Below are positions 30,180 through 39,724 of a stretch of 64,000 nt of DNA, in pieces (position 1 is the stretch's first letter; each line of letters begins with the position of its first letter). The translations under genes were made by a program, and so were the position numbers. The stretch spans positions 2,542,001 through 2,606,000 of the forward strand of contig OY970153.1 of assembly GCA_963706385.1 (NCBI GenBank), written 5' to 3'. The stretch is from Poindextera sp963706385. Its GTDB lineage: Bacteria; Pseudomonadota; Alphaproteobacteria; Caulobacterales; Caulobacteraceae. Under the pieces are notes generated by a model that made no database searches, had not been told where the DNA came from, and saw only the letters and a list, made by a program, of their open reading frames with translations.

Positions 30180-33107
30180 GTGCCCGCGGCGGACGCTCTC
30201 GCCGGCCGGCTTGGCCCATGCGGGCCGGTGTTCGACGCGGCGGCCGCAGCGCGCGCGATGCAGACCCTGTCGGCGGCCGCCGCCGCGGCGGGCTGGCTGG
30301 AGGCGTTGAACGCCGCCGAGCCCGCGCTGGCGCCGGTGTTCGGCGCCGCCCCCTATCTGACGAACCTCGCCGTGCGGCGGCCTGAGCGGTTGCGGGCGAT
30401 CCTGGAGGCCGAGCCGCGGGCGCGGCTGGCGGAAATCCTGGCCGAAACCGCCGAGATCGAGGCCCATGGCGTGGGCGCCGAGCGCGCCAAGTCGCGCCTG
30501 AGGGTGCTCAAGGGCGACATCCACCTGCTGACCGCCCTGGCCGATCTGGGCGGGGTCTGGGACCTCGACGCGCTGACCGGCGCTCTGACCCGGTTCGCCG
30601 ACGCGGCGCTGAAGGCCGCCCTGGCCGTGACCGCCTGGGCCGAGGTCGAGCGCGGCCGCCTGTTGGCGAGCCGAGACCCGGCGGGTCCGGTCCCGGGCCT
30701 GTTCTGCATCGCCATGGGCAAGTACGGCGCCTTCGAGCTCAACTATTCCAGCGATATCGATTTTTCGATCTTCTATGAGCCCGAGGCCCTGCCGCTCGCC
30801 GCCGGGGTCGAGCCCCAGGGATTCGCCGTGCGGCTGACCCAGGCCGTGGCCGAGATGCTGCAGCAGCGCACCGCCGACGGCTATGTGTTCCGCGTCGACC
30901 TGCGGCTTCGGCCCGATCCCGCCGCCACCCCGCCGGCCGCGCCGGTGGCCGCCGCGCTCGACTACTACGAGACCGTCGGCCAGAACTGGGAGCGCGCGGC
31001 GCTGATCAAGGCCCGTCCGGCCGCCGGGGACCTGGCCCGCGCCCGGGCGTTCCTGGCCGAGCTGACCCCGTTCGTCTGGCGGCGCAACCTGGATTTCAGC
31101 GCCATCGCCGACATTCAGTCGATCAAGCGCCAGATTCATGCGCACAAGGTCGACGAACGGCTCGAAGCCAAGGGCGCCGACGTCAAGCTGGGCCATGGCG
31201 GCATCCGCGAGATCGAGTTCTACGTCCAGACCCAGCAGTTGATCCTCGGCGGGCGCGATCCGACGCTGCGGGCCAACCGCACGGTCGACGGCCTCGCCGC
31301 CCTGGCCCGGGCCGGCGTGATCACCACCGCCGCCGCAGGCGAACTGACCGAGGCCTATGCGGCGCTGCGCGCGCTCGAGCATCGCGCCCAGATGCTCGCC
31401 GACGAGCAGACCCACAAGCTGCCGCAAGCCGACGCCGAGCGCAGGCGGATCGCGGCGCTTTGGGGCGAGCACAGCCTGCGCCGGTTCGACGCCCGGGTCG
31501 GGCGGCTGCTGAAGGCGGTCAACCGCCGCTACGGCGAGCTTTTCCCAGAGGCGGAGGACTTGTCCTCGCGGTTCGGCAGCCTGGTGTTCACCGGGGTCGA
31601 GGACGATCCGGAGACGCTTCGCACCCTGGCGCGGATGGGCTATTCCGATCCGGCGCGGGTGTCGGCGACCATCCGGGCCTGGCACCACGGCCGCATCGCG
31701 GCGACCCGCACCGAGGGCGGGCGCGAGCTGTTCACCCGCCTGGCGCCGCGCCTGCTGGAGGCCGCCCGCGCCGCCGGCGCGCCGGACACCGCCTTTTGGC
31801 GTTTCGCGGCCTTCTTCGAGCGGCTGAACGCCGGTGTTCAGGTGCAATCCCTGTTCCTGGCCCAGCCGAAACTGTTCGAACTGGTGGTCGAGGTGATGGC
31901 CTACGCCCCCCAACTCGCCGACACCCTGGCGCGGCGGCCCGCGGCGCTGGACGCCATGCTGGACCGCGCCTTCTTCGAGCCGGTTCAGCCGGGAGACGAC
32001 GAGCAGGCCTTGACCGCGGCCCTGGCCCGCGCGTCGGCGGGATTCGAAGCGGCGATGGACGCGGTGCGCCGGGTTCATCGCGAACAGGCCTTCCGTATCG
32101 GGGTGCAGGTGATGAGCGGGGCGGCCAGCGCCGACCAGGCCGGTCGCGCCTTCGCCGATCTGGCCGACGCTTGCATCCGCGCGCTGGCCCCGGCCGCCCT
32201 GGCCGAGACCGAGCGGATCGCCGGCGCCTTTCCCGGCGAGGTGGCGGTGGTCGCCTTGGGAAAATGCGGCTCGCGCGAGATGTCCGCCGGTTCGGACCTC
32301 GACCTGATGACGCTCTACCGGGCGCATGGCGAGGGCGCGGTCTCGGCCGACAAGGGCTGGATGGCCGAGACCTTCTACGCGCGGTTCACCCAGCGGCTGA
32401 TCGCGGCCCTGTCGGCGCCCACCGCCGAGGGCGGCCTGTATCAGGTCGACATGCGCCTTCGCCCCTCCGGCGCCGCCGGGCCGGTCGCGGTCAGCGCCGC
32501 CGCCTTCGAGGGCTATTACCGAACCGAGGCCGAGACCTGGGAGATCATGGCCCTGACCCGGGCGCGGGTGGTCTGGGCCACCTCGCCGAGCTTCGCCGAC
32601 TGGGTCGCCGGGGCGATCGAGACGGCCCTGCGCCGGCCGCGCGATCGCCGGGCCGCGGCCGCCGACGCGCGCGAGATGCGCGCCTTGATCGCCACCGAAA
32701 AGCCGCCGTCCGGCTTCTGGGACCTGAAGCTGGCCCCTGGCGGCCTGGTCGATATCGAGTTCGTCGCCCAATACCTGCAGATCGTGGGCGCCGAGGCGGG
32801 CGGGCCGCTGCGGCCGCACACCGCCGAGGCCCTGGCGGCGATCGCCGAGACGGGGCTGGCCGATTCGCGGTCGCTCGCGGCGCTCGAGGCCGCCTGGCGG
32901 CTGCAGCAGAACCTGTCCCAACTTTTGAAGGTGGCGCTGGAGGAGGGCGCCGATCCGACGCGCGAGCCAAAGGCGTTCCAGGCGGCCCTGGCGCGCGCCG
33001 GCGGGGTCAGGGGCTTCGCCAGCCTGGCGGGGCGGCTGCGGGCCGCCCGAGCGGCCGCGCTCGCGGCGTACGAACGCCTGATTCCCGCTCCGGCCGCGAC
33101 GGATTAA
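30180..33107 (+). CDS. glnE: Bifunctional glutamine synthetase adenylyltransferase/deadenylase
   Basis: 975 residues with a GTG start. It has the duplicated nucleotidyltransferase organisation of GlnE. The N-terminal deadenylylating half contains AMGKYGAFELNYSSDIDFSIFYEPE (~179-203) and the C-terminal adenylylating half contains ALGKCGSREMSAGSDLDLMTLYR (~694-716), each followed by VDLRLRP or VDMRLRPSG and a helical bundle. It adjusts glutamine synthetase activity to nitrogen status under PII control. Length fits the family (about 945-990). It begins ten bases after the degP stop and may be co-transcribed. Confidence 0.96.
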   Translation: MPAADALAGRLGPCGPVFDAAAAARAMQTLSAAAAAAGWLEALNAAEPALAPVFGAAPYLTNLAVRRPERLRAILEAEPRARLAEILAETAEIEAHGVGAERAKSRLRVLKGDIHLLTALADLGGVWDLDALTGALTRFADAALKAALAVTAWAEVERGRLLASRDPAGPVPGLFCIAMGKYGAFELNYSSDIDFSIFYEPEALPLAAGVEPQGFAVRLTQAVAEMLQQRTADGYVFRVDLRLRPDPAATPPAAPVAAALDYYETVGQNWERAALIKARPAAGDLARARAFLAELTPFVWRRNLDFSAIADIQSIKRQIHAHKVDERLEAKGADVKLGHGGIREIEFYVQTQQLILGGRDPTLRANRTVDGLAALARAGVITTAAAGELTEAYAALRALEHRAQMLADEQTHKLPQADAERRRIAALWGEHSLRRFDARVGRLLKAVNRRYGELFPEAEDLSSRFGSLVFTGVEDDPETLRTLARMGYSDPARVSATIRAWHHGRIAATRTEGGRELFTRLAPRLLEAARAAGAPDTAFWRFAAFFERLNAGVQVQSLFLAQPKLFELVVEVMAYAPQLADTLARRPAALDAMLDRAFFEPVQPGDDEQALTAALARASAGFEAAMDAVRRVHREQAFRIGVQVMSGAASADQAGRAFADLADACIRALAPAALAETERIAGAFPGEVAVVALGKCGSREMSAGSDLDLMTLYRAHGEGAVSADKGWMAETFYARFTQRLIAALSAPTAEGGLYQVDMRLRPSGAAGPVAVSAAAFEGYYRTEAETWEIMALTRARVVWATSPSFADWVAGAIETALRRPRDRRAAAADAREMRALIATEKPPSGFWDLKLAPGGLVDIEFVAQYLQIVGAEAGGPLRPHTAEALAAIAETGLADSRSLAALEAAWRLQQNLSQLLKVALEEGADPTREPKAFQAALARAGGVRGFASLAGRLRAARAAALAAYERLIPAPAATD

Positions 33108-33146
33108 CCCTCCGGCTCGTTCGGACGGCGGGCCGCCCGCGCGCGT

Positions 33147-35672
33147 TCAGGCCGCGCGCTCGCCCGCGACCAGGTGAAGCGGCAAAAGGAAGCTGACCGT
33201 GGTGCCTCTGCCCGGTTCGCTTTCGATCTCCAGCGCGCCCTCGTGCATCTCGACCAGCGACTTGGTCAGCGCCAGGCCAAGGCCGGTGCCCTGCTGGGTC
33301 TTGGAGTGCTGGCTCTCGATTTGCTCGAACGGTCTGGCCAGGCGGCCCAGGTCGTCGGCCGAGATGCCGATGCCGGTGTCGCTGACGCTGATCCGCACGC
33401 GCTCGCCCAGCGGATCGCGGCGCATCTCGCCGCTGATCGTGATCCGGCCGCCGCGCGGAGTGAATTTCACGGCGTTGGACAGAAGGTTGAGCAGCACCTG
33501 CTTGATCGCCCGGTAATCGGCCTCGACCTCGGGCAGGTTCGGCAGCGCCACCTCGAAGGTGAGACCGGCGGCTTCGCCCCGGTTCTGCACCAGCCGCACC
33601 GCGTCCTCGACGACGTCGCCCAGATGCAGCGGCTCGAACCGCAGGGTCATCTTGCCCGCCTCGATCTTGGACATGTCGAGAATGTCGTTGATCAGCGCCA
33701 GGAGATGCTGGCCGGACGAGAGGATGTCCTGCGCGTATTCGCGATAGCGCTTGTCGCCCATCGGTCCGAACATCTCGCCGACCATGATCTCGGAGAAGCC
33801 GTTGATCGCGTTCAGCGGCGTGCGCAGTTCGTGGCTCATATTGGCCAGGAATTCGCTCTTGGCCCTGTTCGCGCCCTCGGCCCGAATCTTTTCCATCTCG
33901 TACTTGCGGGCGAGCTCGGCCTGCTGGATCTGGCTGCGCTCCAGATTGGCCACCAAGTCCTGCAGCTGGGCTTCGTTCAACCGGCGGGCCTCGTCCTGGC
34001 GCTTGATGGCGGTGATGTCCGCGGCGGTCATCACCAGGCCGCCGTCCGCGGTGCGACGCTCGGAAATCTGCAGCCAGCGGCCATCCTGCATTTCAGCTTC
34101 GCGCACACCGGGTCGGCCCTCGACGGGCGGGTGTTCGTGCTTGATCGCCAGCCTGGCGATCTGGGCGACGATCTCGCGCTGCGCGCCAGGTTTGAGAATG
34201 CGCGCCTCCAGCCCGAAAAAGGCGCGGTAGCTCTTATTGCACATCAACAGCCGCCCGGTGCGGTCCCACAGCACGAAGGCCTCGGAGACGCTATCGATCG
34301 CATCGCGCAGGCGGTTCTCGGCGGCCTGGGCGCGGGCTTGGGTGATCCGCTCCTCGGTGACGTCAAGCATCACGCCCACGATGCGCCGATAGCCGGCTTC
34401 GCCCGACTCGGCCAGCGCTTGGCCTCGCGCGTCGATCCAGGCCGAGCGCCCGTTGTCGCCCGGCACCCGGAACGAGACGTCGAACGCGCCGTAGTCGCGG
34501 GCCGAGGCCAGGGTCTGGCGCACCCGTTCGCGATGCTCCGGCGCGATCTTGGCCAACACCTCGTCGCCCGCCGCCGCCCCGCCGCCGCCCCAGCCGAGGA
34601 TGGCGGCCGATATGTCGCTCATCAGCACTCGATCCTCGTCCAGGTCCCACTCCCAGATGCCGCAGCGCGCCGCCTCGACCGCTAGGCGGAAGCGCTGCTC
34701 GTTTTCCGTATAGGCTTGCCGGGCGGCCTCGGCCCGGCGCATCTGGACGAAGAGCAACAGCGCCAGCGCCAGTCCGACCGGCAGCGGCGCGAGCAGCGCG
34801 AACAGCTCGCCGGAAATGTCCCGCCCCGGGCCGGCGCCGCCCGCCGCGCGCGGGAAGGCGACGACGGCCAGCAGGGCGCCGCCCGCCACCGGACTCGCCG
34901 CCAGGCTGACCCGTGTCCCGTCCGGCAAGGCGCCGGTGGGGGCCTCGGCCCGCAGCGCCTCCGGCGCGATCGACAGCGCCTCGCGGACATTGGCGGTCTG
35001 GTTCACCCCGCCGGGCCCGCGGGCGGCGAGCATCTGGCCATCGGGGGTGATCACCAGCCAGGCGAGCCCGTCCTTGGTCTGGGGGGCGTCATCGAGGGCG
35101 TGGCCGAAGCTCGCCGCCGCGATGGCCAGCGGCTGGCCGCCCGCGCCCTCGACCGCGCGGGCGGCGAACACCCGATCGTCGTCCTTCAGCCGGCCGAACC
35201 ACAGCAACCGTCCCGAGGCGCGCGCGGCCTGGGCGGCGGCGGGCCAGTCGGCGCCCCGCATGTCGCCGGCGGCGGCCAGCACGCCCCCGTCGCCGACCAG
35301 AGCCAGGGCCTGGGCCGTGGGCCGGGCGGCCTTCAGCCCGGCTTCGGCGGCGTCGATCGGATTGGCTGGAAAGCGCTGGTCAACCGCGCCGGCGGCCTGG
35401 AGAGCCGCGTCCAGCCGGGCGGCGTCCGCTTCCACCCGCCCGGCCAGCGCCGCCGCGGCTTGGCCGCGGGTGTCGGATGCGCCCGCCGGGCCATGGGTCA
35501 GCCGAAAGACGCCGAACGCGATATAGAGCGCCAGAAGCACAAGGCCCGACAGCACGGCCGCGCGGACGAGCGGGGTTGTCGGCGTTCGAGTCGCGGTCTC
35601 GCGACGTGTCGCATCGAAGGCGTCGGCGTCCCGCGCGGCCTGCGTCACGCTCACACCCCCACCGCGCCCCAA
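33147..35672 (-). CDS. pleC: PAS-containing sensor histidine kinase, PleC-like
   Basis: 841 residues, TTG start with AGGGAG eight bases upstream. Two membrane helices (~37-58 and ~285-308) enclose a ~225-residue periplasmic domain. Two PAS regions follow (~325-450 and ~455-570). The kinase core has the phospho-acceptor His 614 in MSHELRTPLNAINGFSEIM, N box NLLSNAVKF, G1 DTGIGI and G2 GTGLGLALTKSL, with the SQHSKTQQGTGLGLALTKSL stretch characteristic of PleC. Caulobacter PleC is 842 residues with His 610. PleC acts mainly as DivK/PleD phosphatase at the swarmer pole and as kinase in the transition. Three GAGTC sites precede the gene. A paralogous kinase is the alternative. Confidence 0.78.
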   Translation of the reverse strand: MGRGGGVSVTQAARDADAFDATRRETATRTPTTPLVRAAVLSGLVLLALYIAFGVFRLTHGPAGASDTRGQAAAALAGRVEADAARLDAALQAAGAVDQRFPANPIDAAEAGLKAARPTAQALALVGDGGVLAAAGDMRGADWPAAAQAARASGRLLWFGRLKDDDRVFAARAVEGAGGQPLAIAAASFGHALDDAPQTKDGLAWLVITPDGQMLAARGPGGVNQTANVREALSIAPEALRAEAPTGALPDGTRVSLAASPVAGGALLAVVAFPRAAGGAGPGRDISGELFALLAPLPVGLALALLLFVQMRRAEAARQAYTENEQRFRLAVEAARCGIWEWDLDEDRVLMSDISAAILGWGGGGAAAGDEVLAKIAPEHRERVRQTLASARDYGAFDVSFRVPGDNGRSAWIDARGQALAESGEAGYRRIVGVMLDVTEERITQARAQAAENRLRDAIDSVSEAFVLWDRTGRLLMCNKSYRAFFGLEARILKPGAQREIVAQIARLAIKHEHPPVEGRPGVREAEMQDGRWLQISERRTADGGLVMTAADITAIKRQDEARRLNEAQLQDLVANLERSQIQQAELARKYEMEKIRAEGANRAKSEFLANMSHELRTPLNAINGFSEIMVGEMFGPMGDKRYREYAQDILSSGQHLLALINDILDMSKIEAGKMTLRFEPLHLGDVVEDAVRLVQNRGEAAGLTFEVALPNLPEVEADYRAIKQVLLNLLSNAVKFTPRGGRITISGEMRRDPLGERVRISVSDTGIGISADDLGRLARPFEQIESQHSKTQQGTGLGLALTKSLVEMHEGALEIESEPGRGTTVSFLLPLHLVAGERAA

Positions 35673-35690
35673 ACGCCCAGCTCCCTCGCC

Positions 35691-35728
35691 GAGTCACCTC
35701 GCTCGAGTCTACGCGCGCCCATGGAGTC
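35691..35728 (-). promoter_or_regulatory. Cluster of three GAGTC (GANTC) sites upstream of pleC
   Basis: GAGTC occurs at 35691-35695, 35705-35709 and 35724-35728, between the pleC start at 35672 and the upstream pepN stop at 35778. All three are the same GANTC variant. CcrM, encoded at 55054-56172, methylates GANTC, and clustered sites in promoters often confer methylation- and GcrA-dependent expression in Caulobacterales. The sites are seen; the regulation is inferred. Confidence 0.5.
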
Positions 35729-35777
35729 CTGTCACGCGGCGAGCCGCCCGCGCGGCCCTTGAATTGGAAAGCGGAGG

Positions 35778-38402
35778 TCAGGCCAGGGCGCGGCTGACCA
35801 TCTCGAACAGGTTCTTGGACAGGCCCGGCGTGTCGGCGATCCGCTGCAACTGCGCGCGCATGAGCTCGCTCAGCGCCGGCGCATAGCGCCGCCAGGCCGC
35901 GAGCGGCTCGATCAACCGCGCGGCGGTCATCGGGTTGAAGCCGTCCACGGCCAGGATCTGGTCGGCCAGGAAGCGGTGGCCGGCGCCCGACGGATCGTGG
36001 AAGCGGAACGAATTGCCGCTGGCGAAGGACTGCACCAGGGCGCGCAGGCGGTTGGGGTTTTTGGGATCGAAGGCCGGATGGGCGGTCAGGCCCAGGACCC
36101 GGCCCAGAACATCCTCGGCGGGGGCGCGGGCCTGGATCGCGAACCATTTGTCGATCACCAGCGGTTCATGCTTCCAGCGCGCATAGAACTCGGCCAGGGC
36201 CGTGTCGAACGGCTCGCCGCCGATCAGCATCAGGGCGCTCAGCCCGCCCATCGCGTCGGTCATATTGGCCGCGCCGCGGAAATGGCCTTGGGCGCGTTCG
36301 ATGTTCTCGGCGTGCGGATCGGCGGCCAGCAACTCCAGCGCGGCGTTGCGCAACGCGCGGCGACCGGCGCTCGCGGCGTCGGCCGAGAATTCGCCGCCCT
36401 CCTGCAGCCCGCCGTGCAGCCGGCGCAGGACATCGCCCAGATGCACCGCCAAGCGCGCGCGCAGGGCCTCGCGAGCCTCGTGCAGGGCGGCGGGGTCGAC
36501 CGGATCCATCGCCTGGGCCAGGTCCGACTCGCTGGGCAGGGCGAGCAACAGGGCCTTGAACGCCGGCTCGGCCGACTGGTCGGCGAGGGCCCGGCCGACG
36601 GCGGCGGCGTAGCGCTCTTCGCCGACCTCGTCCGGAGCGCCGGCGGCGCGCGACAGGATCAGGCCGTGCGCCAAGTCGTGTCCGGCCTCCCAGCGGTTGA
36701 ACAGGTCCGGGTCGGCGGCCAGGAGCACGTAGCGGTCCTTGGGCGGCATATCGTTCGTCAGTCGAACCGGCGCCGAGAAGCCGCGCAGGGCCGAGAGCAC
36801 CGGCGCGCGGGCCACGCCCTCCAGCCGCACGGTCCGCCGCTCGGTGTCCAACACGATCAGCCCGTCCTCGCCCGCCTGGTCCGCGTCCGGCAGGCGGAAG
36901 GATTGCGTTCGGCCCTCCTCGTCCAGCAGGCCGATCGCCACCGGAATGGGCAGCGGCCGCTTGTCCGGCTGGCCGGGCGTCGGCGCGGTGGCCTGGGTCA
37001 GGGTCACCTCCAACGCCCGGGCTGCGGCGTTATAGCGCGCCTCCACAGTCAGGTGGGGCGTGCCGGCCTGTTCGTACCAGGCGAAGAAATCGTCCAGATC
37101 GCGCCCGGAGGCTTCGGCGAAACAGGCGATGAGCGCCTCCACCGTGGCCGCCTGGCCGTCCCAGCGCTCGAAATACAGGTCCATGCCCCGCCGGAACGCC
37201 GCTTCCCCGATCAGGGTCTTCAGCATCCGGATCACCTCCGCGCCCTTCTCGTAGATGGTCGCGGTGTAGAAATTGTCGATCTTCAGATAGCTCGACGGCC
37301 GCGCCGGGTGAGCCATCGGCCCGGCGTCCTCCTGGAATTGGTGCGCTCTGAGGGTCTTCACCGCCTTGATCCGCTGCACGGCGTGGCCGCGCTGGTCGGC
37401 GGAGAAGGCCTGGTCGCGAAACACCGTCAGGCCTTCCTTCAGGCACAGTTGGAACCAGTCGCGGCAGGTGATCCGGTTTCCGGTCCAGTTGTGGAAATAC
37501 TCGTGCGCCACCACCCCCTCGATCCGCTCGTAGTCGAGGTCGGTCGCGGTCTCCGGATCGGCCAGCAGCAGCGAGGAGTTGAAGATGTTGAGGCCCTTGT
37601 TCTCCATCGCCCCGAAATTGAAGTCGCGCACCGCGACGATCATGAACAGATCCAGGTCGTACTCGCGGCCGAACGCCTGCTCGTCCCACTTCATCGCCCG
37701 TTTCAGCGAATCCATCGCATAGGCCGCGCGCGCCGCCATGCCGGTGTCGACGAAGAGGCGCAGCGCGACCTTGCGCCCGCTCATGGTCGTGAAGCTGTCG
37801 GCCAGCTCGTCCAGCTCGCCCGCCACCAGGGCGAACAGGTAGCAGGGCTTGGGGAAGGGATCGTTCCAGACCGCGAAATGCCGCCCGCCGTCCAGGTCCC
37901 CGGCCTCGACAAGGTTGCCGTTGGACAACAGCCGCGGATAGGCCGCCTTGTCCGCCTCGATCCGCGCGGTGAAGCGGGCCAGCACGTCCGGGCGGTCGGC
38001 GAACCAGGTGATCTTGCGGAACCCCTCGGCCTCGCACTGGGTGCAAAACCGGCCGGCGGACATGTAGAGCCCTTCCAGCGCCGTATTGCCCTGCGGGTCG
38101 ATCTCGACCTCGGTCTCCAGCACGAAGGCGTCCGGGACCCGGGCGATGGTCAGCGCCTCGGCGGCGACGACGTACTCGCCCTCGGCCAACGGCTTGCCGT
38201 CGATGGCGAACGAGATCGGCTTTAGCCGCGCCCCGTTCAGCCGCAGCGCTTCGGCGTGATCGCCGTTGCGGCGGATGGTCAGCCTGGCCCTGACGCGGGT
38301 GGCGTTCGGCGCGAGCCGAAAATCCAGCGACGCCTGGTCGATCAGGAAGGCGGGTGGGCGATAGTCGGAAAGCCGGATCGGCTGGGGAGTCTCGGTGGGC
38401 AT
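35778..38402 (-). CDS. pepN: Aminopeptidase N (M1 family)
   Basis: 874 residues, E. coli PepN type. The substrate-recognition motif is FNFGAMENKGL (about 260-270) and the zinc site is VAHEYFHNWTGNRIT with a downstream Glu in LKEGLTVFRDQ. A beta-sandwich N-terminal domain and a long helical C-terminal domain account for the rest. It removes N-terminal residues from peptides in the cytoplasm; no signal peptide is seen. Length agrees with the PepN subfamily (about 870). It is upstream of and co-directional with the PleC-like gene, 105 bases apart. Confidence 0.96.
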   Translation of the reverse strand: MPTETPQPIRLSDYRPPAFLIDQASLDFRLAPNATRVRARLTIRRNGDHAEALRLNGARLKPISFAIDGKPLAEGEYVVAAEALTIARVPDAFVLETEVEIDPQGNTALEGLYMSAGRFCTQCEAEGFRKITWFADRPDVLARFTARIEADKAAYPRLLSNGNLVEAGDLDGGRHFAVWNDPFPKPCYLFALVAGELDELADSFTTMSGRKVALRLFVDTGMAARAAYAMDSLKRAMKWDEQAFGREYDLDLFMIVAVRDFNFGAMENKGLNIFNSSLLLADPETATDLDYERIEGVVAHEYFHNWTGNRITCRDWFQLCLKEGLTVFRDQAFSADQRGHAVQRIKAVKTLRAHQFQEDAGPMAHPARPSSYLKIDNFYTATIYEKGAEVIRMLKTLIGEAAFRRGMDLYFERWDGQAATVEALIACFAEASGRDLDDFFAWYEQAGTPHLTVEARYNAAARALEVTLTQATAPTPGQPDKRPLPIPVAIGLLDEEGRTQSFRLPDADQAGEDGLIVLDTERRTVRLEGVARAPVLSALRGFSAPVRLTNDMPPKDRYVLLAADPDLFNRWEAGHDLAHGLILSRAAGAPDEVGEERYAAAVGRALADQSAEPAFKALLLALPSESDLAQAMDPVDPAALHEAREALRARLAVHLGDVLRRLHGGLQEGGEFSADAASAGRRALRNAALELLAADPHAENIERAQGHFRGAANMTDAMGGLSALMLIGGEPFDTALAEFYARWKHEPLVIDKWFAIQARAPAEDVLGRVLGLTAHPAFDPKNPNRLRALVQSFASGNSFRFHDPSGAGHRFLADQILAVDGFNPMTAARLIEPLAAWRRYAPALSELMRAQLQRIADTPGLSKNLFEMVSRALA

Positions 38403-38461
38403 CGCCAGGATTTAGCCCGCCCGCGCCCGCCGCGCCAGCAGTGGGCGGCGGGCCGCAAGTC

Positions 38462-38478
38462 ATTGACGCTGGGTCAAT
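38462..38478. promoter_or_regulatory. Inverted repeat ATTGAC-N5-GTCAAT
   Basis: A perfect six-base inverted repeat with a five-base spacer at 38462-38478, in the 157-base divergent region between pepN (start 38402) and the acyl-CoA dehydrogenase gene (start 38560). The size suits a TetR- or FadR-class dimer. The rest of the gap shows no other recognisable element. Confidence 0.4.
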
Positions 38479-38559
38479 CTTTCACCGCCGCCAAAGACCG
38501 GTATCCTGGGGGCGAGCGAACGAACAGGCGAGGGCGGCGCCGGCAGGCGTCGAGACACC

Positions 38560-39675
38560 ATGAATTTCGATTATTCCGACGACCAGAAGTTCCTCAAGGA
38601 CGAGGCGCGCAAGTTCCTCGAGGCCGAGTGCGCGCCGGCCAAGGTCCGCGCGGTGCTCGACGATCCGGCCAAGAGCTACGACGAGGGCCTGTGGAAAAAA
38701 GTCTCCGCCCAGGGCTGGCTCGGCGCGGCCATCCCCGAGGCGCACGGCGGGCTGGGCCTCGGCCACATCGAGCTGTGCGCCATCGCCGAGGAGCTCGGCC
38801 GGGTCTGCGCGCCGATCCCGTTCGGCTCGACGGTCTATTTCCTGGCCGAGGCGCTGATGCTGGCGGGCTCGGAGGCGCAGAAGGCCGCCCACCTGCCGAA
38901 GATCGCCGCCGGCGAACTGATCGGCGCCTTCGCCACGGTCGAGGGGCCGGGCGCGCTCTCGCCCGCGTCGGTCAACGCCACGGTCCAGGGCGGCAAGCTG
39001 AGCGGGACCAAGATTCCGGTGACCGACGGCGACGTCGCCGGCCTGGCGGTGGTGCTGGCCAAGGAGGGCGGCAAGCCGGGCCTGTTTCTTGTGGACCTGT
39101 CTGGCCCGGGCGTCGGCCGCGAGACGCTGAAGACCCTGGACCCGACCCGCGGCGCGGCCAAGCTGACCTTCACCGGCGCGCCGGCCGAGCGGCTGGGCGC
39201 GGTGGGCGACGGCTTCGCGCTGGCCGAGCAGATCCTGGACCGCGCGGCGGTGCTGATCGCCTTCGAACAGGTCGGCGGCGCCGATCGCTGCCTGGCCATG
39301 GCCAAGGACTACGCGCTCGAGCGCTACGCCTTCGGCCGCCTGATCGGCAGCTACCAGGCGATCAAGCACAAGCTGGCCGACGTCTATGTCAAGAACGAGC
39401 TGGCCCGCTCCAACGCCTACTACGGCGCCTGGGCGCTGAACGCCGGCGCGGCCGAACTGCCGATCGCCGCCTCCGCCGCCCGCGTCGCCGCCTCCGAGGC
39501 GATGTGGTTCGCCGCGAAGGAGAACACCCAGACCCACGGCGGCATGGGCTTCACCTGGGAGGTGGACTGCCACCTCTATTACCGCCGCTCGCGCCAGCTC
39601 GCCCTGGTCGCCGGGGCCCCCAGGGTCTGGAAGGAGCGGCTGGTCAGCCATCTCGAACGGCGCAACGCGGCCTGA
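38560..39675 (+). CDS. Acyl-CoA dehydrogenase (small-subunit type)
   Basis: 371 residues with the three acyl-CoA dehydrogenase domains: helical N-terminus (MNFDYSDDQKFLKDEARKFL), a short beta domain (GAFATVEGPGALSPASVNA) and the C-terminal helical bundle with YALERYAFGRLIGSYQAIKHKLADVYV and THGGMGFTWEVDCHLYYRR. It oxidises an acyl-CoA to the enoyl-CoA with FAD. The beta domain is divergent, which with the adjacent, longer paralogue recalls the paired small/large subunits annotated as pimeloyl-CoA dehydrogenase (PimD/PimC). The chain length of the substrate cannot be deduced. Confidence 0.88.
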   Translation: MNFDYSDDQKFLKDEARKFLEAECAPAKVRAVLDDPAKSYDEGLWKKVSAQGWLGAAIPEAHGGLGLGHIELCAIAEELGRVCAPIPFGSTVYFLAEALMLAGSEAQKAAHLPKIAAGELIGAFATVEGPGALSPASVNATVQGGKLSGTKIPVTDGDVAGLAVVLAKEGGKPGLFLVDLSGPGVGRETLKTLDPTRGAAKLTFTGAPAERLGAVGDGFALAEQILDRAAVLIAFEQVGGADRCLAMAKDYALERYAFGRLIGSYQAIKHKLADVYVKNELARSNAYYGAWALNAGAAELPIAASAARVAASEAMWFAAKENTQTHGGMGFTWEVDCHLYYRRSRQLALVAGAPRVWKERLVSHLERRNAA

Positions 39676-39724
39676 CGCGCGCGCCCGAACACCCCTAAGG
39701 CAAGAAACGCCGAGGAAACCACCC

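Noticed and set aside
28947..32921. 1324-codon open frame antisense to degP and glnE
   Set aside because: A by-product of GC-rich codon use: it lies opposite two well-recognised proteins, is low-complexity Gly/Arg/Gln-rich and has no domain.
36000..38225. Long open frame antisense to pepN
   Set aside because: It is opposite a canonical M1 aminopeptidase and has no recognisable motif.
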